DNA of 64,000 nt from Stutzerimonas azotifigens (GTDB lineage Bacteria > Pseudomonadota > Gammaproteobacteria > Pseudomonadales > Pseudomonadaceae). Below, one piece after another: positions 36,183-47,471 of the stretch (positions are counted from its first letter, which is position 1; the number at the start of each line of letters is the position of its first letter). The notes below the pieces were generated by a model. It had not been told where the DNA came from. It searched no databases and was given only the letters and a program-made list of their open reading frames with translations. The stretch covers positions 1 through 64,000 of the forward strand of contig NZ_JAAMRF010000009.1 of the NCBI RefSeq assembly GCF_013522725.1. The letters run 5' to 3'. Both the position numbers and the translations under genes were made by a program.

Positions 36183-37832
36183 ATGGACGAGACACTCGTA
36201 GAAGTCAGGGATCTCGCCGTCGACTTCGATTCCGCCGGTACGCCGCACAGGGTGGTCGAAGGCGTGAGCTTCGATATCCGCAAAGGCGAAACGCTCGCGC
36301 TGGTCGGTGAAAGCGGGTCCGGCAAGTCCGTGACGGCGCATTCGATCCTGCGCTTGCTGCCCTACCCCAAGGCATCGCACCCGGCCGGGCGGATTCTCTA
36401 TGCGGGCAAGGACCTGCTCCAGGCAGACGAAAAGTCGATGCGCAAGCTGCGCGGCAACCGGATCGCCATGATCTTTCAGGAGCCGATGACCTCGCTCAAT
36501 CCCTTGCACACCGTGGGCAAGCAGATCAACGAGATCCTCGCCCTGCACAAAGGGCTACGAGGCAAGCAAGCGACAGCGCGCACCTTGGAATTGCTAGAGA
36601 TGGTCGGCATTCCCGAGCCGCGCAAGCGGATCCGCGCGTTTCCCCATGAGCTTTCCGGGGGGCAGCGCCAGCGGGTGATGATCGCAATGGCGCTGGCCAA
36701 CGAGCCTGAGCTTCTGATCGCCGACGAACCGACTACCGCTCTGGACGTTACCGTTCAGTTGAAGATCCTGGAATTGCTCAAGGAATTGCAGGCGCGCCTT
36801 GGCATGGCCCTGCTCCTGATCAGCCATGATCTGAACCTCGTCAGACGCATTGCCCATCGCGTATGTGTCATGCAGCGCGGTCGCGTCGTCGAACAGGCGT
36901 CGTGTGAGGAATTGTTTCGCTCGCCGCAGCATCCCTATACCCAGGAACTGCTCGGTGCAGAGCCCAGCGGCAGACCGGTAGAAGCCTCGCCGGGCGAGCC
37001 GTTGCTGGAAGTGAGCGACATGCGCGTGTGGTTCCCGATCAAAAAAGGGCTGCTTCGGCGCACGGTCGATCATGTCAAGGCGGTCGACGGAATCGGCTTC
37101 AGCCTCCGTCAGGGGCAGACGCTCGGCATCGTTGGCGAAAGCGGCTCCGGCAAGTCGACCCTTGGTTTGGCCATCTTGCGTCTGCTTTCGAGCGCAGGCG
37201 AGATTCGCTTCCAGGGCCAGGCGATAGAAAAGATGTCGCAGCGCGAGGTTCGCCCGCTACGCCGACAGATGCAGGTGGTGTTCCAGGACCCATTTGGTAG
37301 CCTGAGCCCACGCATGTCGGTCGCGCAGATCATTGGCGAAGGGCTGCAGATCCATCGAATGGGGACGCCGGCGGAGAGAGAACAGGCAATCATCGACGCG
37401 CTCGTGGAGGTAGGTCTTGATCCGGAAACCCGGCATCGCTATCCGCACGAGTTTTCAGGTGGGCAACGGCAGCGCATCGCCATTGCCCGGGCTCTGGTTT
37501 TGAAACCAGCGCTGATCCTTCTCGACGAGCCGACCTCCGCGCTTGATCGAACGGTACAGCGCCAGGTGGTGGAGCTTCTGCGTTCATTGCAGGCCAAGTA
37601 CAACCTGACCTTCCTGTTCATCAGCCACGACCTGGCCGTTGTTCGGGCCCTGAGCCATCATTTGATCGTGATGAAACAGGGACAGGTCGTGGAACAGGGC
37701 CCCGCAGACAGCATCTTTTCTGCGCCCCAACATCCATACACGCAGCAGTTGCTGGAGTCCGCCTTTCTGGCACCCGGCACTGGCGACGATAAACATGAGA
37801 GGGAACAAGCACATGGGTTTTCTAACCGGTAA
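36183..37832 (+). CDS. yejF: Peptide ABC transporter ATPase YejF (two fused nucleotide-binding domains)
   Basis: The protein is 549 residues from ATG 36183 and contains two ABC domains. Domain 1 has Walker [11 protein letters not shown] near 44 and signature [12 protein letters not shown] near 157, with [12 protein letters not shown]. Domain 2 has [11 protein letters not shown] near 318, [12 protein letters not shown] near 425, and [12 protein letters not shown]. Both switch histidines are present (LISHDLN, FISHDLA). It powers the yej importer. Its last 20 bases overlap the fabI start, tying the two genes into one transcript. Confidence 0.94.
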   Translation: MDETLVEVRDLAVDFDSAGTPHRVVEGVSFDIRKGETLALVGESGSGKSVTAHSILRLLPYPKASHPAGRILYAGKDLLQADEKSMRKLRGNRIAMIFQEPMTSLNPLHTVGKQINEILALHKGLRGKQATARTLELLEMVGIPEPRKRIRAFPHELSGGQRQRVMIAMALANEPELLIADEPTTALDVTVQLKILELLKELQARLGMALLLISHDLNLVRRIAHRVCVMQRGRVVEQASCEELFRSPQHPYTQELLGAEPSGRPVEASPGEPLLEVSDMRVWFPIKKGLLRRTVDHVKAVDGIGFSLRQGQTLGIVGESGSGKSTLGLAILRLLSSAGEIRFQGQAIEKMSQREVRPLRRQMQVVFQDPFGSLSPRMSVAQIIGEGLQIHRMGTPAEREQAIIDALVEVGLDPETRHRYPHEFSGGQRQRIAIARALVLKPALILLDEPTSALDRTVQRQVVELLRSLQAKYNLTFLFISHDLAVVRALSHHLIVMKQGQVVEQGPADSIFSAPQHPYTQQLLESAFLAPGTGDDKHEREQAHGFSNR

Positions 37833-38607
37833 GCGCGCACTGATCGTTGGCGTTGCCAGCAAACTGTCCATCGCCTCGGGCATCGCTGCGGCCATGCATC
37901 GCGAAGGTGCCGAACTGGCGTTCACCTACCAGAACGACAAGCTCAAGGGCCGCGTCGAGGAATTCGCCGCCGGCTGGGGCTCGGGACCGGAACTGTGCTT
38001 CCCCTGCGACGTGGCAAACGACGAGGAAATCGCCAAGGTCTTCGAACAGCTCGGCCAGAAATGGGACGGTCTGGACATCATTGTCCATTCGGTAGGCTTC
38101 GCACCTGGCGACCAGCTGGACGGCGACTTCACCGAAGTCACCACCCGCGAGGGCTTCCGTATCGCACACGATATCAGTGCGTACAGCCTGGTTGCCCTGG
38201 CCAAGGCCGGTCGCCCGATGATGAACGGCCGCGGCGGCAGCATCCTGACGCTGTCCTACCTGGGCGCCGAGCGTACCATGCCCAACTACAACGTCATGGG
38301 CATGGCCAAGGCCAGCCTCGAGGCCGGCGTTCGCTACTTGGCCGGCAGCCTGGGGCCAGAAGGCACCCGCGTGAACGCGGTATCGGCAGGCCCTATCCGC
38401 ACCCTCGCAGCGTCCGGGATCAAGAGTTTCCGCAAGATGCTGGCAGCAAACGAGCGCCAGACCCCACTGCGCCGCAACGTGACCATCGAGGAAGTTGGCA
38501 ATGCCGGCGCTTTCCTCTGCTCAGACCTGGCTTCGGGCATCAGTGGTGAAATCCTGTACGTCGATGGTGGCTTCAATACCACCGCGATGGGCGCGATCGA
38601 GGACTGA
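37813..38607 (+). CDS. fabI: Enoyl-ACP reductase (NADH)
   Basis: The protein is 264 residues from ATG 37813 ([20 protein letters not shown]), a normal FabI length. The FabI-type nucleotide site [14 protein letters not shown], a catalytic tyrosine region [20 protein letters not shown] with the Tyr-X6-Lys pattern, and a GGFNTTAMG tail are present. It catalyses the last reduction of each fatty acid elongation cycle and is the triclosan target in other bacteria. Its start lies inside yejF, so expression may depend partly on the yej operon. A terminator follows. Confidence 0.95.
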   Translation: MGFLTGKRALIVGVASKLSIASGIAAAMHREGAELAFTYQNDKLKGRVEEFAAGWGSGPELCFPCDVANDEEIAKVFEQLGQKWDGLDIIVHSVGFAPGDQLDGDFTEVTTREGFRIAHDISAYSLVALAKAGRPMMNGRGGSILTLSYLGAERTMPNYNVMGMAKASLEAGVRYLAGSLGPEGTRVNAVSAGPIRTLAASGIKSFRKMLAANERQTPLRRNVTIEEVGNAGAFLCSDLASGISGEILYVDGGFNTTAMGAIED

Positions 38608-38620
38608 TCGTCACCTGAAA

Positions 38621-38651
38621 ACAAAAAACCCGCAGCGATGCGGGTTTTTGT
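38621..38651. terminator. Bidirectional terminator between fabI and ppiD
   Basis: ACAAAAACCCGCA-GCGA-TGCGGGTTTTTGT is a long perfect stem with A/T flanks on both sides, suitable for fabI (rightward) and ppiD (leftward). Confidence 0.92.
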
Positions 38652-38695
38652 TGCCTCCAAGCGCGCTACAGCGGGCTGTAGGCGCCTTTTAGGTA

Positions 38696-40552
38696 TCAAT
38701 AACGCTCGATCTCAGCCTCAGCCTGCTGCTTTCCGCGGAAAGCAGCGAAGTCCTGCTGACCTGCACGCGAGGCGAGGAAGCGGCGATAGTCCTGCTTCTC
38801 TTCGTCGGACAAGGCTTCTGCCGGCTCGCTGACACCGCTCAAGCGGAGCACAACATAATCGCCGTCGGGCAGGGAAACGCCGGAATAGCTCGGCTTGTCG
38901 GCAACTTCAGGCTTGGGCATGCGGAACACCGTCTGCAACAACACAGGGTCTACCCCCTCCTGGTTACGCGTGGCAGCTTCTGTCTGTTGCCATTCAGCCG
39001 AACTCTCCTCCCCATCACGAAGGCTGGCCAGCAGCTTCTCGCCTTCGCTACGCGCCCGCTCGGTGGCCTTGTCGCGGCGCAGCTGCTCGACGATACCGTC
39101 ACGAACCTGGTCCAACTCGAGCGCTTCGGGTTGCAGATGCTGTTTGACCCGCAGGGCGATCGAGGTATCCGGATCCAACTCGATCACGCTGCTATTGTTG
39201 CCATCAACCAGAACTTCCTCACTGAAGGCCGCCTGGATCACCTGACGGTTGGCAGCGATCCCCTCTCCGCCTTCGCGCCCAAAGGCAGGCGTCGTCTGGA
39301 CCTTCAGGCCCAGCTCTTCGGCCGGCTGGCTAAGATCGGACGCCTCGAAGGCGGCATCTTCAAGCCGCTTGCTGGCCTCTACGAAACGCTGTTCGACTTG
39401 GCGGGCCTTGATCTCGCGCTCTAGCTGCGGACGCATGCTTTCGAGAGTCGGCACTTCCGGCGAACGCACACCGAGCAGCTTGATGAGGTGCCAGCCGAAC
39501 TCGGAGCGCACCGGCTCAGAGAGCTGATTCTCGTTGAGCGCGTAGAGCGCGTCTTCGAACGCCTGATCGTAGACGCCTGGGCCTGCGTAGCCAAGATCAC
39601 CACCCTCGCCTGCCGAGCCCGGATCCTGTGAGAGCTCTTTGGCCAGCGCCGCGAAGTCCTCACCCGCCTCGACACGCTTGCGGATCTCCTCGACCTTCGC
39701 ACGCGCCTGTTCGTCACTCAGATCATCACCCGGCTCGATCAGGATGTGCGCTGCACGACGCTGCTCGGCGAGGTTGGCGATCTGGTTGTGGTACAGCTCC
39801 TGCAATTCCTCGTCGGATACCTCGACCTGATCGAAAAATGCGTCTTTCTTGAGTTCCACATATTCCAGAACCACCTGCTCAGGGGTACGGAACTGATCGG
39901 CGTGCGCTTCGTAGTAAGCGCGCACCTCATCGTCGCCAACCTCGACAGCGGCGGCATCGGCTGCGATGGTCACGGTTGCGAAATCACGGGTCTGCCTTTC
40001 CAGCCGAGCGAAATCCTCGATCTGGCGATCAGTAACGAAACCCGTTCCCGCGATACCCGCCCGCAGCTGACCGATCAGCATCTCCTGCTCCAGCAGTCTA
40101 CGGAACTGCATACGGGTGTAGCCCATCTGCTGCAGTACCTGATCGAAGCGCGCAGCATTGAAAGCGCCCTCGACCTGAAACTCGGGAGTCTGCAGGATCA
40201 GCTGGTCAAGCGACTGCTGGGAAAAGGCGAAATCGGAAGACTTAGCTGCCTGTAGAAGGAGCATCCGCTCAATCAGGGAGTTCAACGCCGACTCGCGCAA
40301 TAACCTGTCGTTTAGCAACGTCGGATCGAAATCACGGCCAAGCTGCTGAGCTAGCTGGCGGCGCTGCATGTCTATCGCCTGAGTGAGCTCATCCTGTGAG
40401 ATCTCTTCGCCATTTACCGACGCGGCATCTCGACTGTTGCTCACCGCGTTGAAAATCGCGTCGAAACCAGTCAGCGCCAGAAGCATGACGATGATGCCGA
40501 TGATGGTTTTGGCAATCCAGCCTTGTGAATTGTCCCTGATGTTCTGAAGCAT
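38696..40552 (-). CDS. ppiD: Periplasmic folding chaperone PpiD (parvulin-like, membrane-anchored)
   Basis: The protein is 618 residues from ATG 40550-40552 (MLQNIRDNSQGWIAKTIIGI). Residues about 12-34 are a signal anchor. A SurA-like chaperone region follows, then one parvulin domain around residues 265-365 (AAHILIEPGDD..., GDLGYAGPGVYDQAFEDALY, FGWHLIKLLGV). It assists folding of proteins emerging from the Sec translocon. It is downstream of hupB, separated by a terminator. Confidence 0.93.
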   Translation of the reverse strand: MLQNIRDNSQGWIAKTIIGIIVMLLALTGFDAIFNAVSNSRDAASVNGEEISQDELTQAIDMQRRQLAQQLGRDFDPTLLNDRLLRESALNSLIERMLLLQAAKSSDFAFSQQSLDQLILQTPEFQVEGAFNAARFDQVLQQMGYTRMQFRRLLEQEMLIGQLRAGIAGTGFVTDRQIEDFARLERQTRDFATVTIAADAAAVEVGDDEVRAYYEAHADQFRTPEQVVLEYVELKKDAFFDQVEVSDEELQELYHNQIANLAEQRRAAHILIEPGDDLSDEQARAKVEEIRKRVEAGEDFAALAKELSQDPGSAGEGGDLGYAGPGVYDQAFEDALYALNENQLSEPVRSEFGWHLIKLLGVRSPEVPTLESMRPQLEREIKARQVEQRFVEASKRLEDAAFEASDLSQPAEELGLKVQTTPAFGREGGEGIAANRQVIQAAFSEEVLVDGNNSSVIELDPDTSIALRVKQHLQPEALELDQVRDGIVEQLRRDKATERARSEGEKLLASLRDGEESSAEWQQTEAATRNQEGVDPVLLQTVFRMPKPEVADKPSYSGVSLPDGDYVVLRLSGVSEPAEALSDEEKQDYRRFLASRAGQQDFAAFRGKQQAEAEIERY

Positions 40553-40613
40553 GCGTCCCCCAGGTAACAGCTGCACGTGCTTACCGCAGCATGGGTGGAA
40601 TCCAGATAGAACA

Positions 40614-40637
40614 AAGGCGCATCCATGGATGCGCCTT
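40614..40637 (-). terminator. Terminator after hupB
   Basis: AAGGCGCATCCATGGATGCGCCTT is a perfect palindrome; in the leftward transcript it is followed by TTGTTCT. It would end hupB mRNA before ppiD. Confidence 0.8.
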
Positions 40638-40757
40638 CGCGGAGCTTTGGAGCGGTTGGGCTTATCCCCGAGCCGGCGCGCAACAGGCGCTGCCTGCCGG
40701 TTCAACCGCTCCAGATCAGTGCCAGTCTAACCGAGCACGGACCGGATCGGAAAACGC

Positions 40758-41030
40758 TTAGTTAACAGCGTCTTTCAGAGCCTTGCCAGCTTTGAAGCCC
40801 GGGATCTTGGCAGCGTCGATCTTGATCGGCTTGCCAGTCTGCGGGTTGCGGCCAGTGCGAGCAGCGCGCTCTTTCACGGCGAAAGTACCGAAACCAACCA
40901 GTACCACAGAGTCACCAGCCTTCAGGGCGCCAGTGACGGATTCGATCACTGCGTCCAGCGCACGGCCAGCAACAGCTTTCGGGATATCAGCAGATGCAGC
41001 GATGGCATCGATCAGTTCCGACTTGTTCAC
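40758..41030 (-). CDS. hupB: DNA-binding protein HU-beta
   Basis: The protein is 90 residues from a GTG at 41028-41030 ([20 protein letters not shown]), with AGGGGA upstream. The HU arm [12 protein letters not shown] and the helical dimerisation core are complete. It bends and compacts DNA as a nucleoid protein. It lies 131 bases downstream of lon, the same order as in E. coli and other pseudomonads. Confidence 0.96.
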   Translation of the reverse strand: MNKSELIDAIAASADIPKAVAGRALDAVIESVTGALKAGDSVVLVGFGTFAVKERAARTGRNPQTGKPIKIDAAKIPGFKAGKALKDAVN

Positions 41031-41161
41031 TCTAAGTCCCCTTATTTCTGTTGAGTCTATCTATAATTTTTTAGGTGTAAGCAAAGCGGTGCTGGAATGG
41101 CACAGACACAAAGAGCCGGTTTATAACAAGGGCCTCAAAATTGTGTCAAGGAAGCCTCCGG

Positions 41162-43558
41162 CTAATGCGTGCTGATTCGCTCCTTGGAATCAGACTCGCG
41201 CTTGTCATCCTTTGCAACCAGATCGGGAGCCGCATCGGGCAAGGGCTCCGGCGCGTATTGCAGCGCAATTTGCAGGACCTCGTCAATCCACTTGACCGGT
41301 TTAATCTGCAGGTCCTGCTTAATATTTTCAGGAATCTCTTTCAGATCACGTTGATTCTCTTCCGGGATGATCACCGTCTTGATTCCACCGCGATGAGCGG
41401 CAAGTAATTTCTCCTTCAGCCCGCCGATCGCGAGGACCTGACCTCGCAAAGTGATTTCACCCGTCATTGCGACATCCGCGCGCACCGGTATGTGAGTCAA
41501 GGCAGATACCAATGCCGTGCACATACCGATGCCCGCGCTTGGACCATCCTTCGGCGTTGCGCCTTCCGGCACATGGATGTGAATGTCCTGCTTTTCCTGG
41601 AAGTCGGCAGCGATGCCGAGGCTCTTCGCGCGACTGCGTACTACGGTCAGCGCAGCGGTAATGGATTCACCCATAACGTCGCCCAGCGAGCCAGTCTTGA
41701 TCAGCTGACCCTTGCCCGGAACCACGGCGGACTCGATCGTCAGCAATTCGCCACCGACCTGAGTCCACGCCAGGCCTGTCACCTGGCCAATCTGATCCTC
41801 CTGCTCGGCAAGGCCGTAGCGGAATTTGCGCACGCCGAGGAAGTGCTCGAGCGAGTCGGCGGTCACCTGAACCTTGAAACGCTTCTCGGCAGCGTGCTCC
41901 TTGACCGCCTTGCGGCAGACCTTGGCAATCTGCCTTTCCAGGCTGCGAACGCCAGCCTCGCGAGTGTAGTAGCGGATGATGTCGAGCAACGCCGCCTCGT
42001 CGAACTCCAGCTCACCCTTCTTCATGCCGTTGGCCTGAATCTGCTTGGGTGCCAGGTAACGCCGGGCAATGTTGACCTTTTCGTCCTCGGTGTACCCTGG
42101 CAAGCGGATGACTTCCATGCGGTCGAGCAGCGGCGCCGGGATATTCATCGAGTTGGCGGTGCAGAGGAACATCACATCCGACAGGTCATAATCGACCTCC
42201 AGATAGTGATCGTTGAAATTGTGATTCTGCTCGGGGTCAAGCACCTCAAGTAGCGCCGAGGCCGGATCGCCTCGCATGTCACTGCCCAGCTTGTCGATCT
42301 CGTCGAGCAGGAACAGCGGGTTGCGGACCCCCACCTTGGTCATTTTCTGAATCAGCCGCCCTGGCATCGAGCCGATGTAGGTTCGGCGATGCCCGCGGAT
42401 CTCGGCCTCGTCCCGCACGCCACCCAGGGCCATGCGTACGAACTTGCGATTGGTCGAGCGCGCTATGGACTCGGCCAGCGACGTTTTGCCCACGCCGGGA
42501 GGCCCCACCAGACAGAGCACCGGCCCCTTGAGCTTCTTCACCCGCTTCTGCACGGCGAGATACTCGAGAATTCGATCCTTGACCTCTTCCAGGCCGTAGT
42601 GGTCAGCGTCGAGCACCTCCTCAGCCTTACCCAGATCCAGCCGGACTTTGCTCGCCGCTTTCCAGGGCACGTTGACCAGCCAATCGATATAGGTTCGCAC
42701 CACGGTCGCTTCGGCGGACATCGGCGACATCTGCTTGAGCTTGTTCAGCTCGGCCTGCGCTTTGGCGTGGGCATCCTTGGTCAGACCAGCGTTCTCGATA
42801 CGTTTTTTCAGGTCATCGATTTCATTGTGACCTTCATCGATATCGCCCAGCTCCTTCTGAATGGCCTTCATCTGCTCATTCAGGTAGTACTCGCGCTGGC
42901 TGCGCTCCATCTGCTTCTTCACCCGCCCACGGATGCGCTTCTCGACCTGTAGCAGATCGATTTCGGCATCCAGCAACGCCAGCACATGTTCGACTCGGGC
43001 TGCCAGATCGGTGATCTCGAGAATTTCCTGCTTCTGCTCGATCTTCAGCGCCATGTGCGCCGCCATGGTGTCCACCAGGCGCGACGGTTCGTCGATGCTG
43101 CTGAGCGAGGAAAGCACCTCGGCTGGCACCTTTTTGCCCAGCTGCACGTACTGCTCGAACTGGCTGAGCAGGCTGCGCACGAACACCTCAGCCTCGCGAT
43201 CGGCCATGTCCGATTCGTCGATCAGGCTCACTTCTGCGCGGCAATGCTCGTCGATCTCGAAAAAGCGCTCGATCTGTCCCCGCTGCTCGCCCTCGACCAG
43301 CACCTTGACCGTACCGTCGGGCAACTTCAGCAATTGCAGGACCGTGGCCACAGTGCCGACCCGATAAAGAGCGTCTTCGCCCGGGTCGTCGTCAGCTGGG
43401 TTCTTCTGCGCCAATAGCAGGATCTGCTTATCGCCCGCCATGGCGGATTCGAGCGCCTCTATGGATTTCTCGCGGCCAACGAACAGCGGGATCACCATAT
43501 GCGGATACACCACGACATCGCGCAGCGGCAAGAGGGGCAATTCGATGGTTGTCTTCAT
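41162..43558 (-). CDS. lon: ATP-dependent protease Lon
   Basis: The protein has 798 residues. It has the N-terminal LON substrate domain ([20 protein letters not shown]), the AAA+ module with Walker [11 protein letters not shown] near residue 350 and Walker [10 protein letters not shown], and the protease domain with catalytic Ser in [12 protein letters not shown] and a Lys about 43 residues later. The C-terminus is a polar tail ([15 protein letters not shown]). It degrades misfolded and regulatory proteins. A heat-shock-type promoter is visible upstream (43617-43645). Confidence 0.97.
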   Translation of the reverse strand: MKTTIELPLLPLRDVVVYPHMVIPLFVGREKSIEALESAMAGDKQILLLAQKNPADDDPGEDALYRVGTVATVLQLLKLPDGTVKVLVEGEQRGQIERFFEIDEHCRAEVSLIDESDMADREAEVFVRSLLSQFEQYVQLGKKVPAEVLSSLSSIDEPSRLVDTMAAHMALKIEQKQEILEITDLAARVEHVLALLDAEIDLLQVEKRIRGRVKKQMERSQREYYLNEQMKAIQKELGDIDEGHNEIDDLKKRIENAGLTKDAHAKAQAELNKLKQMSPMSAEATVVRTYIDWLVNVPWKAASKVRLDLGKAEEVLDADHYGLEEVKDRILEYLAVQKRVKKLKGPVLCLVGPPGVGKTSLAESIARSTNRKFVRMALGGVRDEAEIRGHRRTYIGSMPGRLIQKMTKVGVRNPLFLLDEIDKLGSDMRGDPASALLEVLDPEQNHNFNDHYLEVDYDLSDVMFLCTANSMNIPAPLLDRMEVIRLPGYTEDEKVNIARRYLAPKQIQANGMKKGELEFDEAALLDIIRYYTREAGVRSLERQIAKVCRKAVKEHAAEKRFKVQVTADSLEHFLGVRKFRYGLAEQEDQIGQVTGLAWTQVGGELLTIESAVVPGKGQLIKTGSLGDVMGESITAALTVVRSRAKSLGIAADFQEKQDIHIHVPEGATPKDGPSAGIGMCTALVSALTHIPVRADVAMTGEITLRGQVLAIGGLKEKLLAAHRGGIKTVIIPEENQRDLKEIPENIKQDLQIKPVKWIDEVLQIALQYAPEPLPDAAPDLVAKDDKRESDSKERISTH

Positions 43559-43616
43559 AAAGTCTCAGCTCTATTGCGGCCCTGGGGCCGAAACGGACAG
43601 GATGCCCTTCGAATTA

Positions 43617-43645
43617 AGATGAGGGTGTCACCCTTAAAAAACAAG
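43617..43645 (-). promoter_or_regulatory. Probable sigma-32 (heat-shock) promoter of lon
   Basis: On the lon strand, CTTGTTT, 13-14 bases and CCCTCATCT resemble the sigma-32 elements CTTGAAA and CCCCATNT, with strong agreement in the -10 part and partial agreement in the -35 part. The start of transcription would be about 50-60 bases before the lon ATG. lon is a heat-shock gene in related bacteria. Confidence 0.5.
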
Positions 43646-43662
43646 GACAGCGGCTAAAAAGC

Positions 43663-43684
43663 AAAGGGGCCCGGAGGCCCCTTT
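43663..43684 (-). terminator. Terminator after clpX
   Basis: AAAGGGGCC-CGGA-GGCCCCTTT lies immediately after the clpX stop. In the leftward transcript it is followed by GCTTTTTAG. It separates clpPX from lon. Confidence 0.85.
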
Positions 43685-43688
43685 ACAG

Positions 43689-44969
43689 TCACACGTCAGG
43701 TGCCGCCTTGGCGGGCGGCTCGCTGTTCTCATAAATCAACAGCGGCTTGGACGTGCCTTCGATGACACTCTCATCGATGACCACCTTGCTGACATCCTTC
43801 TGCGACGGGATGTCATACATGGTGTCGAGCAGCACGCCTTCGAGGATCGAACGCAGACCACGCGCGCCGGTGCGCCGCTCGAGCGCCCGGTGGGCAACCG
43901 AGCGAAGCGCGTCGGGGCGGAACTCCAGATCTACCCCTTCGAGTTCGAACAACTTCGCATACTGCTTGGTCAGCGCATTCTTCGGCTCGGTCAGAATCTG
44001 GATCAGCGCCGCTTCGTCCAGCTCGTCCAGGGTCGCGATGACCGGTAGGCGGCCGACGAATTCCGGAATCAGACCGAACTTGACCAGATCGTCCGGCTCG
44101 ACCGCCCGCAGCGCCTCGCCGATTTTCTTGCCCGGATCCTTGCTGCGAACTTCGGCATTGAAACCGATACCGCCCTGGGTAGATCGGTTCTGAATGACCT
44201 TCTCCAGCCCCGCGAAAGCACCGCCACAGATGAACAGGATGTTGCGGGTATCTACCTGCAGGAATTCCTGCTGCGGATGCTTGCGCCCACCCTGAGGAGG
44301 AACCGAAGCCACGGTGCCTTCGATCAGCTTGAGCAGCGCCTGCTGCACGCCCTCGCCCGAAACGTCGCGAGTGATGGACGGGTTGTCGGATTTCCGGGAA
44401 ATCTTGTCGATCTCGTCGATGTAGACGATGCCCATCTGGGCCTTCTCGACATCGTAATCGCACTTCTGCAACAGCTTCTGAATGATGTTCTCGACATCTT
44501 CACCAACATAGCCCGCTTCGGTGAGCGTGGTCGCATCAGCAATAGTGAACGGTACGTTGAGCAGGCGAGCCAGGGTTTCGGCCAACAACGTCTTGCCGGA
44601 GCCAGTCGGTCCAATGAGGAGAATGTTGCTCTTGCCCAGCTCGACTTCTTCTTTCTTGTCGCGCTGGTTCAGCCGCTTGTAGTGGTTGTAAACGGCCACC
44701 GCCAAGATCTTCTTCGCGCGTTCCTGACCAATGACGTATTGGTCCAGGATACCGCTGATCTCCTTTGGCGCAGGCAGCTTGTGCGCGTTGCTTTCGGCCT
44801 GAGCTTCCTGCACCTCCTCGCGGATGATGTCATTGCACAGGTCGACGCACTCGTCGCAGATAAAGACCGAAGGCCCAGCAATCAATTTGCGAACTTCGTG
44901 CTGGCTTTTGCCGCAAAAAGAGCAATAAAGCAGTTTGCCGGAGTCTTCGCCGTTACGGGTGTCAGTCAT
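43689..44969 (-). CDS. clpX: ATP-dependent Clp protease ATPase subunit ClpX
   Basis: The protein is 426 residues from ATG 44967-44969 ([20 protein letters not shown]); an in-frame extension to 45107 is not ClpX-like. A C4 zinc domain (CSFC...CDECVDLC) occupies residues 16-45. Walker A is [15 protein letters not shown] near 120, Walker [13 protein letters not shown] near 185, and the pore loop GYVGED near 153. It unfolds tagged substrates and feeds them to ClpP. It lies 100 bases downstream of clpP. Confidence 0.97.
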   Translation of the reverse strand: MTDTRNGEDSGKLLYCSFCGKSQHEVRKLIAGPSVFICDECVDLCNDIIREEVQEAQAESNAHKLPAPKEISGILDQYVIGQERAKKILAVAVYNHYKRLNQRDKKEEVELGKSNILLIGPTGSGKTLLAETLARLLNVPFTIADATTLTEAGYVGEDVENIIQKLLQKCDYDVEKAQMGIVYIDEIDKISRKSDNPSITRDVSGEGVQQALLKLIEGTVASVPPQGGRKHPQQEFLQVDTRNILFICGGAFAGLEKVIQNRSTQGGIGFNAEVRSKDPGKKIGEALRAVEPDDLVKFGLIPEFVGRLPVIATLDELDEAALIQILTEPKNALTKQYAKLFELEGVDLEFRPDALRSVAHRALERRTGARGLRSILEGVLLDTMYDIPSQKDVSKVVIDESVIEGTSKPLLIYENSEPPAKAAPDV

Positions 44970-45069
44970 TCGATCAATCCAATCGGGGAAGGCTTGGAAC
45001 ACAAGATGAAGGCAATCGTGGGCTTTTTCAAGCCCACGAGGTAGCCGGACATCGCAGACCCTAGTGGAA

Positions 45070-45714
45070 TCAGCTGGCGACCTGACGGTGACGCAGAACC
45101 TGGTCAATCAGGCCGTAGGTGACGGCATCGTCGCCGCTCATGAAGTTGTCGCGGTCGGTATCGCGGGCAATGACCTCGATCGGCTGACCGGTATGCTCGG
45201 CCAGGACCTTGTTCAACCGCTCGCGGATCGTCAGGATTTCACGGGCATGGATTTCAATGTCCGAGGCCTGCCCCTGGAAACCGCCCAGCGGCTGGTGAAT
45301 CATCATCCGCGAATGCGGCAGGCAGTAGCGCTTGCCAGCGGCGCCGCCGGCGAGTAGCAGAGCACCCATGCTGCAGGCCTGACCGATGCAGATCGTCGAA
45401 ACGTCGGGCTTGATGAACTGCATGGTGTCGTAGATGGCCATCCCAGCGGTAACCGAACCGCCCGGCGAGTTGATGTACAGGTGGATGTCCTTGTCCGGAT
45501 TCTCCGCCTCAAGGAACAGCAACTGCGCGACGATCAGGTTGGCCATATAGTCTTCGACCTGACCGACCATGAAAATCACGCGCTCCTTCAGGAGGCGAGA
45601 ATAGATGTCGTACGCACGCTCACCGCGGGCCGATTGCTCGATAACCATCGGGACCAGACCGCCGGCGGCCTGAATGTCCGGTGCTTGCGCTTGCATGTAA
45701 GAATTACGGGACAT
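45070..45714 (-). CDS. clpP: ATP-dependent Clp protease proteolytic subunit
   Basis: The protein has 214 residues. The catalytic triad is visible: Ser in [12 protein letters not shown] near 114, His in [12 protein letters not shown] near 139, and an Asp in [10 protein letters not shown] near 188. [20 protein letters not shown] is the family core. A propeptide of about 15 residues ([15 protein letters not shown]) is expected to be removed. It forms the 14-subunit protease chamber. It follows tig. Confidence 0.97.
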   Translation of the reverse strand: MSRNSYMQAQAPDIQAAGGLVPMVIEQSARGERAYDIYSRLLKERVIFMVGQVEDYMANLIVAQLLFLEAENPDKDIHLYINSPGGSVTAGMAIYDTMQFIKPDVSTICIGQACSMGALLLAGGAAGKRYCLPHSRMMIHQPLGGFQGQASDIEIHAREILTIRERLNKVLAEHTGQPIEVIARDTDRDNFMSGDDAVTYGLIDQVLRHRQVAS

Positions 45715-45750
45715 GTTCCAGCGATACTCCCTATGTCATGCCGTCAAAGA

Positions 45751-45777
45751 CATAAGCCAGCACGAGGCTGGCTTATG
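45751..45777 (-). other. Perfect inverted repeat between tig and clpP
   Basis: CATAAGCCAGC and GCTGGCTTATG form an 11-bp stem with a five-base loop in the 90-base gap. In the leftward transcript no U run follows, so it may be a weak terminator, an attenuator or an RNA-processing/stability element controlling clpP output relative to tig. Confidence 0.6.
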
Positions 45778-45804
45778 GTTGCGCATCAAACGATGTGAAG
45801 AAAG

Positions 45805-47115
45805 TCAGGCGGCTTGCGGCGCTTCCACAGGCTTCACTGCTTCTTCGTAGGAGACCGATTTGTCGGTCACTTTAGCCTGCTGCAGAACAGTATCTACAAC
45901 TTGCTCTTCGAGCACAACCGAGCGGACTTCGTTCATTTGCTCGTCGTTCTTGTAGTACCAGGACACCACCTGCTCAGGCTCCTGATAGGCCGAAGCCATC
46001 TCTTCGATCAGCTCGCGGACGCGGGCTTCGTCAGGCTTGAGCTCTTTTTGCTTGACCACTTCGGCCACGATCAGACCCAGCACGACGCGGCGCTTGGCTT
46101 GCTCCTGAAACAGCTCGGCAGGCAGCTGATCGGGCTGGATGTTGCCGCCGAACTGCTGGACAGCCTGGACGCGAAGGCGATTGACTTCGTTGTCGATCAG
46201 GGATTTCGGGGCGTCGATCTGGTTGGTGGTGATCAGCCCTTCCATTACCTGGTTTTTCACCTTGGACTTGATCGCCTGGCGCAGCTCACGCTCCATGTTC
46301 TTGCGAACCTCGGCGCGGAAGCCGTCCAGACCGCCTTCCTGAACGCCGAACTGGGCGAAGAACTCTTCGTTCAGCTCCGGCAGCTGGGGTGCAGCAACTG
46401 CACTGACGGTTACGGTGAACTCGGCGGTTTTACCGGCCAGATCCAGATTCTGGTAATCCTCGGGGAACGTCGGGTTGATCACACGCTCCTCACCAGCCTT
46501 GACGCCAACCAGCGCATCCTCGAAGCCCGGGATCATGCGGCCCGAACCCAGCACCAGTTGAGTGCCGTTCGCCGAACCGCCGGCAAAGGCTTCGCCGTCG
46601 ATCTTGCCTACGAAATCGATGGTCAGCTGGTCGCCATTCTCGGCAGCGCGATCGACCGCTTCGTAGCGAGTATTCTGCTTGCGCAGGATTTCCAGCATGT
46701 TGTCGACGTCCGAATCGGCAACATCCGCGCTCAGGCGTTCGACTTCAATGCCATCGAAACCGGCCACTTCGAATTCCGGGAATACTTCGAAGGTAGCGAT
46801 GTATTCCAGATCCTTACCTTTTTCGAACACTTTCGGCTCGACAGCCGGTGCGCCGGCCGGATTCAGCTTCTCGGAAACCACGGCCTCATAGAAGGTCGCC
46901 TGAATGACATCACCCAGCACTTCCTGGCGCGCAGCGGCTTCGTAACGCTGACGAATGACGCTCATGGGCACCTTGCCAGGGCGGAAGCCCGGGATCTTCG
47001 CCCGGCTGGCAGTCTGCTGCAGACGCTTGTTGACTTCGGTCTCGATGCGCTCGGCGGGCACGCCGATGGTCATGCGGCGCTCAAGAGCGGAGGTGCTTTC
47101 AACAGAAACTTGCAT
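45805..47115 (-). CDS. tig: Trigger factor (ribosome-associated chaperone and prolyl isomerase)
   Basis: The protein is 436 residues from ATG 47113-47115 ([20 protein letters not shown]). The ribosome-binding loop contains [14 protein letters not shown], near residue 42. The FKBP-like domain lies about residues 150-245 ([20 protein letters not shown]), and the C-terminal arms are helical. It binds nascent chains at the exit tunnel. It is the first gene of the tig-clpP-clpX block. A short upstream extension to 47160 is not part of the conserved protein. Confidence 0.96.
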   Translation of the reverse strand: MQVSVESTSALERRMTIGVPAERIETEVNKRLQQTASRAKIPGFRPGKVPMSVIRQRYEAAARQEVLGDVIQATFYEAVVSEKLNPAGAPAVEPKVFEKGKDLEYIATFEVFPEFEVAGFDGIEVERLSADVADSDVDNMLEILRKQNTRYEAVDRAAENGDQLTIDFVGKIDGEAFAGGSANGTQLVLGSGRMIPGFEDALVGVKAGEERVINPTFPEDYQNLDLAGKTAEFTVTVSAVAAPQLPELNEEFFAQFGVQEGGLDGFRAEVRKNMERELRQAIKSKVKNQVMEGLITTNQIDAPKSLIDNEVNRLRVQAVQQFGGNIQPDQLPAELFQEQAKRRVVLGLIVAEVVKQKELKPDEARVRELIEEMASAYQEPEQVVSWYYKNDEQMNEVRSVVLEEQVVDTVLQQAKVTDKSVSYEEAVKPVEAPQAA

Positions 47116-47470
47116 GTATTTTCCTCGTTGCACAGACATTAGCCGGGCGTTCCGGCCCAAGAATGGGCATGCATTCTAGTGACTCGACTGACAGAAGTCA
47201 CCCCGCACCCGCTTCCCGTATCGCTCGCAGCAGACGCATGACGCGGCCTACAGGCTCCGGGAAAGCAAAAGAAGAAAAATGCGAAAAGAAAAGGAAGGGT
47301 AGCGCAGCCAGTTCCAAGCGTCGCAAATCACAGATCGGCAAACAGGATCAGGCCTCGACGACAGCCCAGGTGCAACCACGACAACTGCCAGTTTAGGCGG
47401 AGCACACCGCCCTACTAACGAAGCCGGCCGCGTAGCGCACAATGCGCGCTATTTCTTCTACAGACTCATT
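47116..47470. other. Intergenic region upstream of tig, no gene seen
   Basis: This 355-base stretch separates the leftward tig gene from the rightward toxin-antitoxin genes. It must hold the tig promoter. It includes an A-rich section (about 47255-47300). An open frame at 47163-47396 encodes only a low-complexity Lys/Arg/Ser-rich sequence and is not supported. No RNA gene or repeat is recognised. Confidence 0.6.
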
Positions 47471-47471
47471 G

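Noticed and set aside
47163-47396. 77-codon plus-strand frame upstream of tig
   Set aside because: It has low-complexity Lys/Arg/Ser composition, no ribosome site and no family resemblance.
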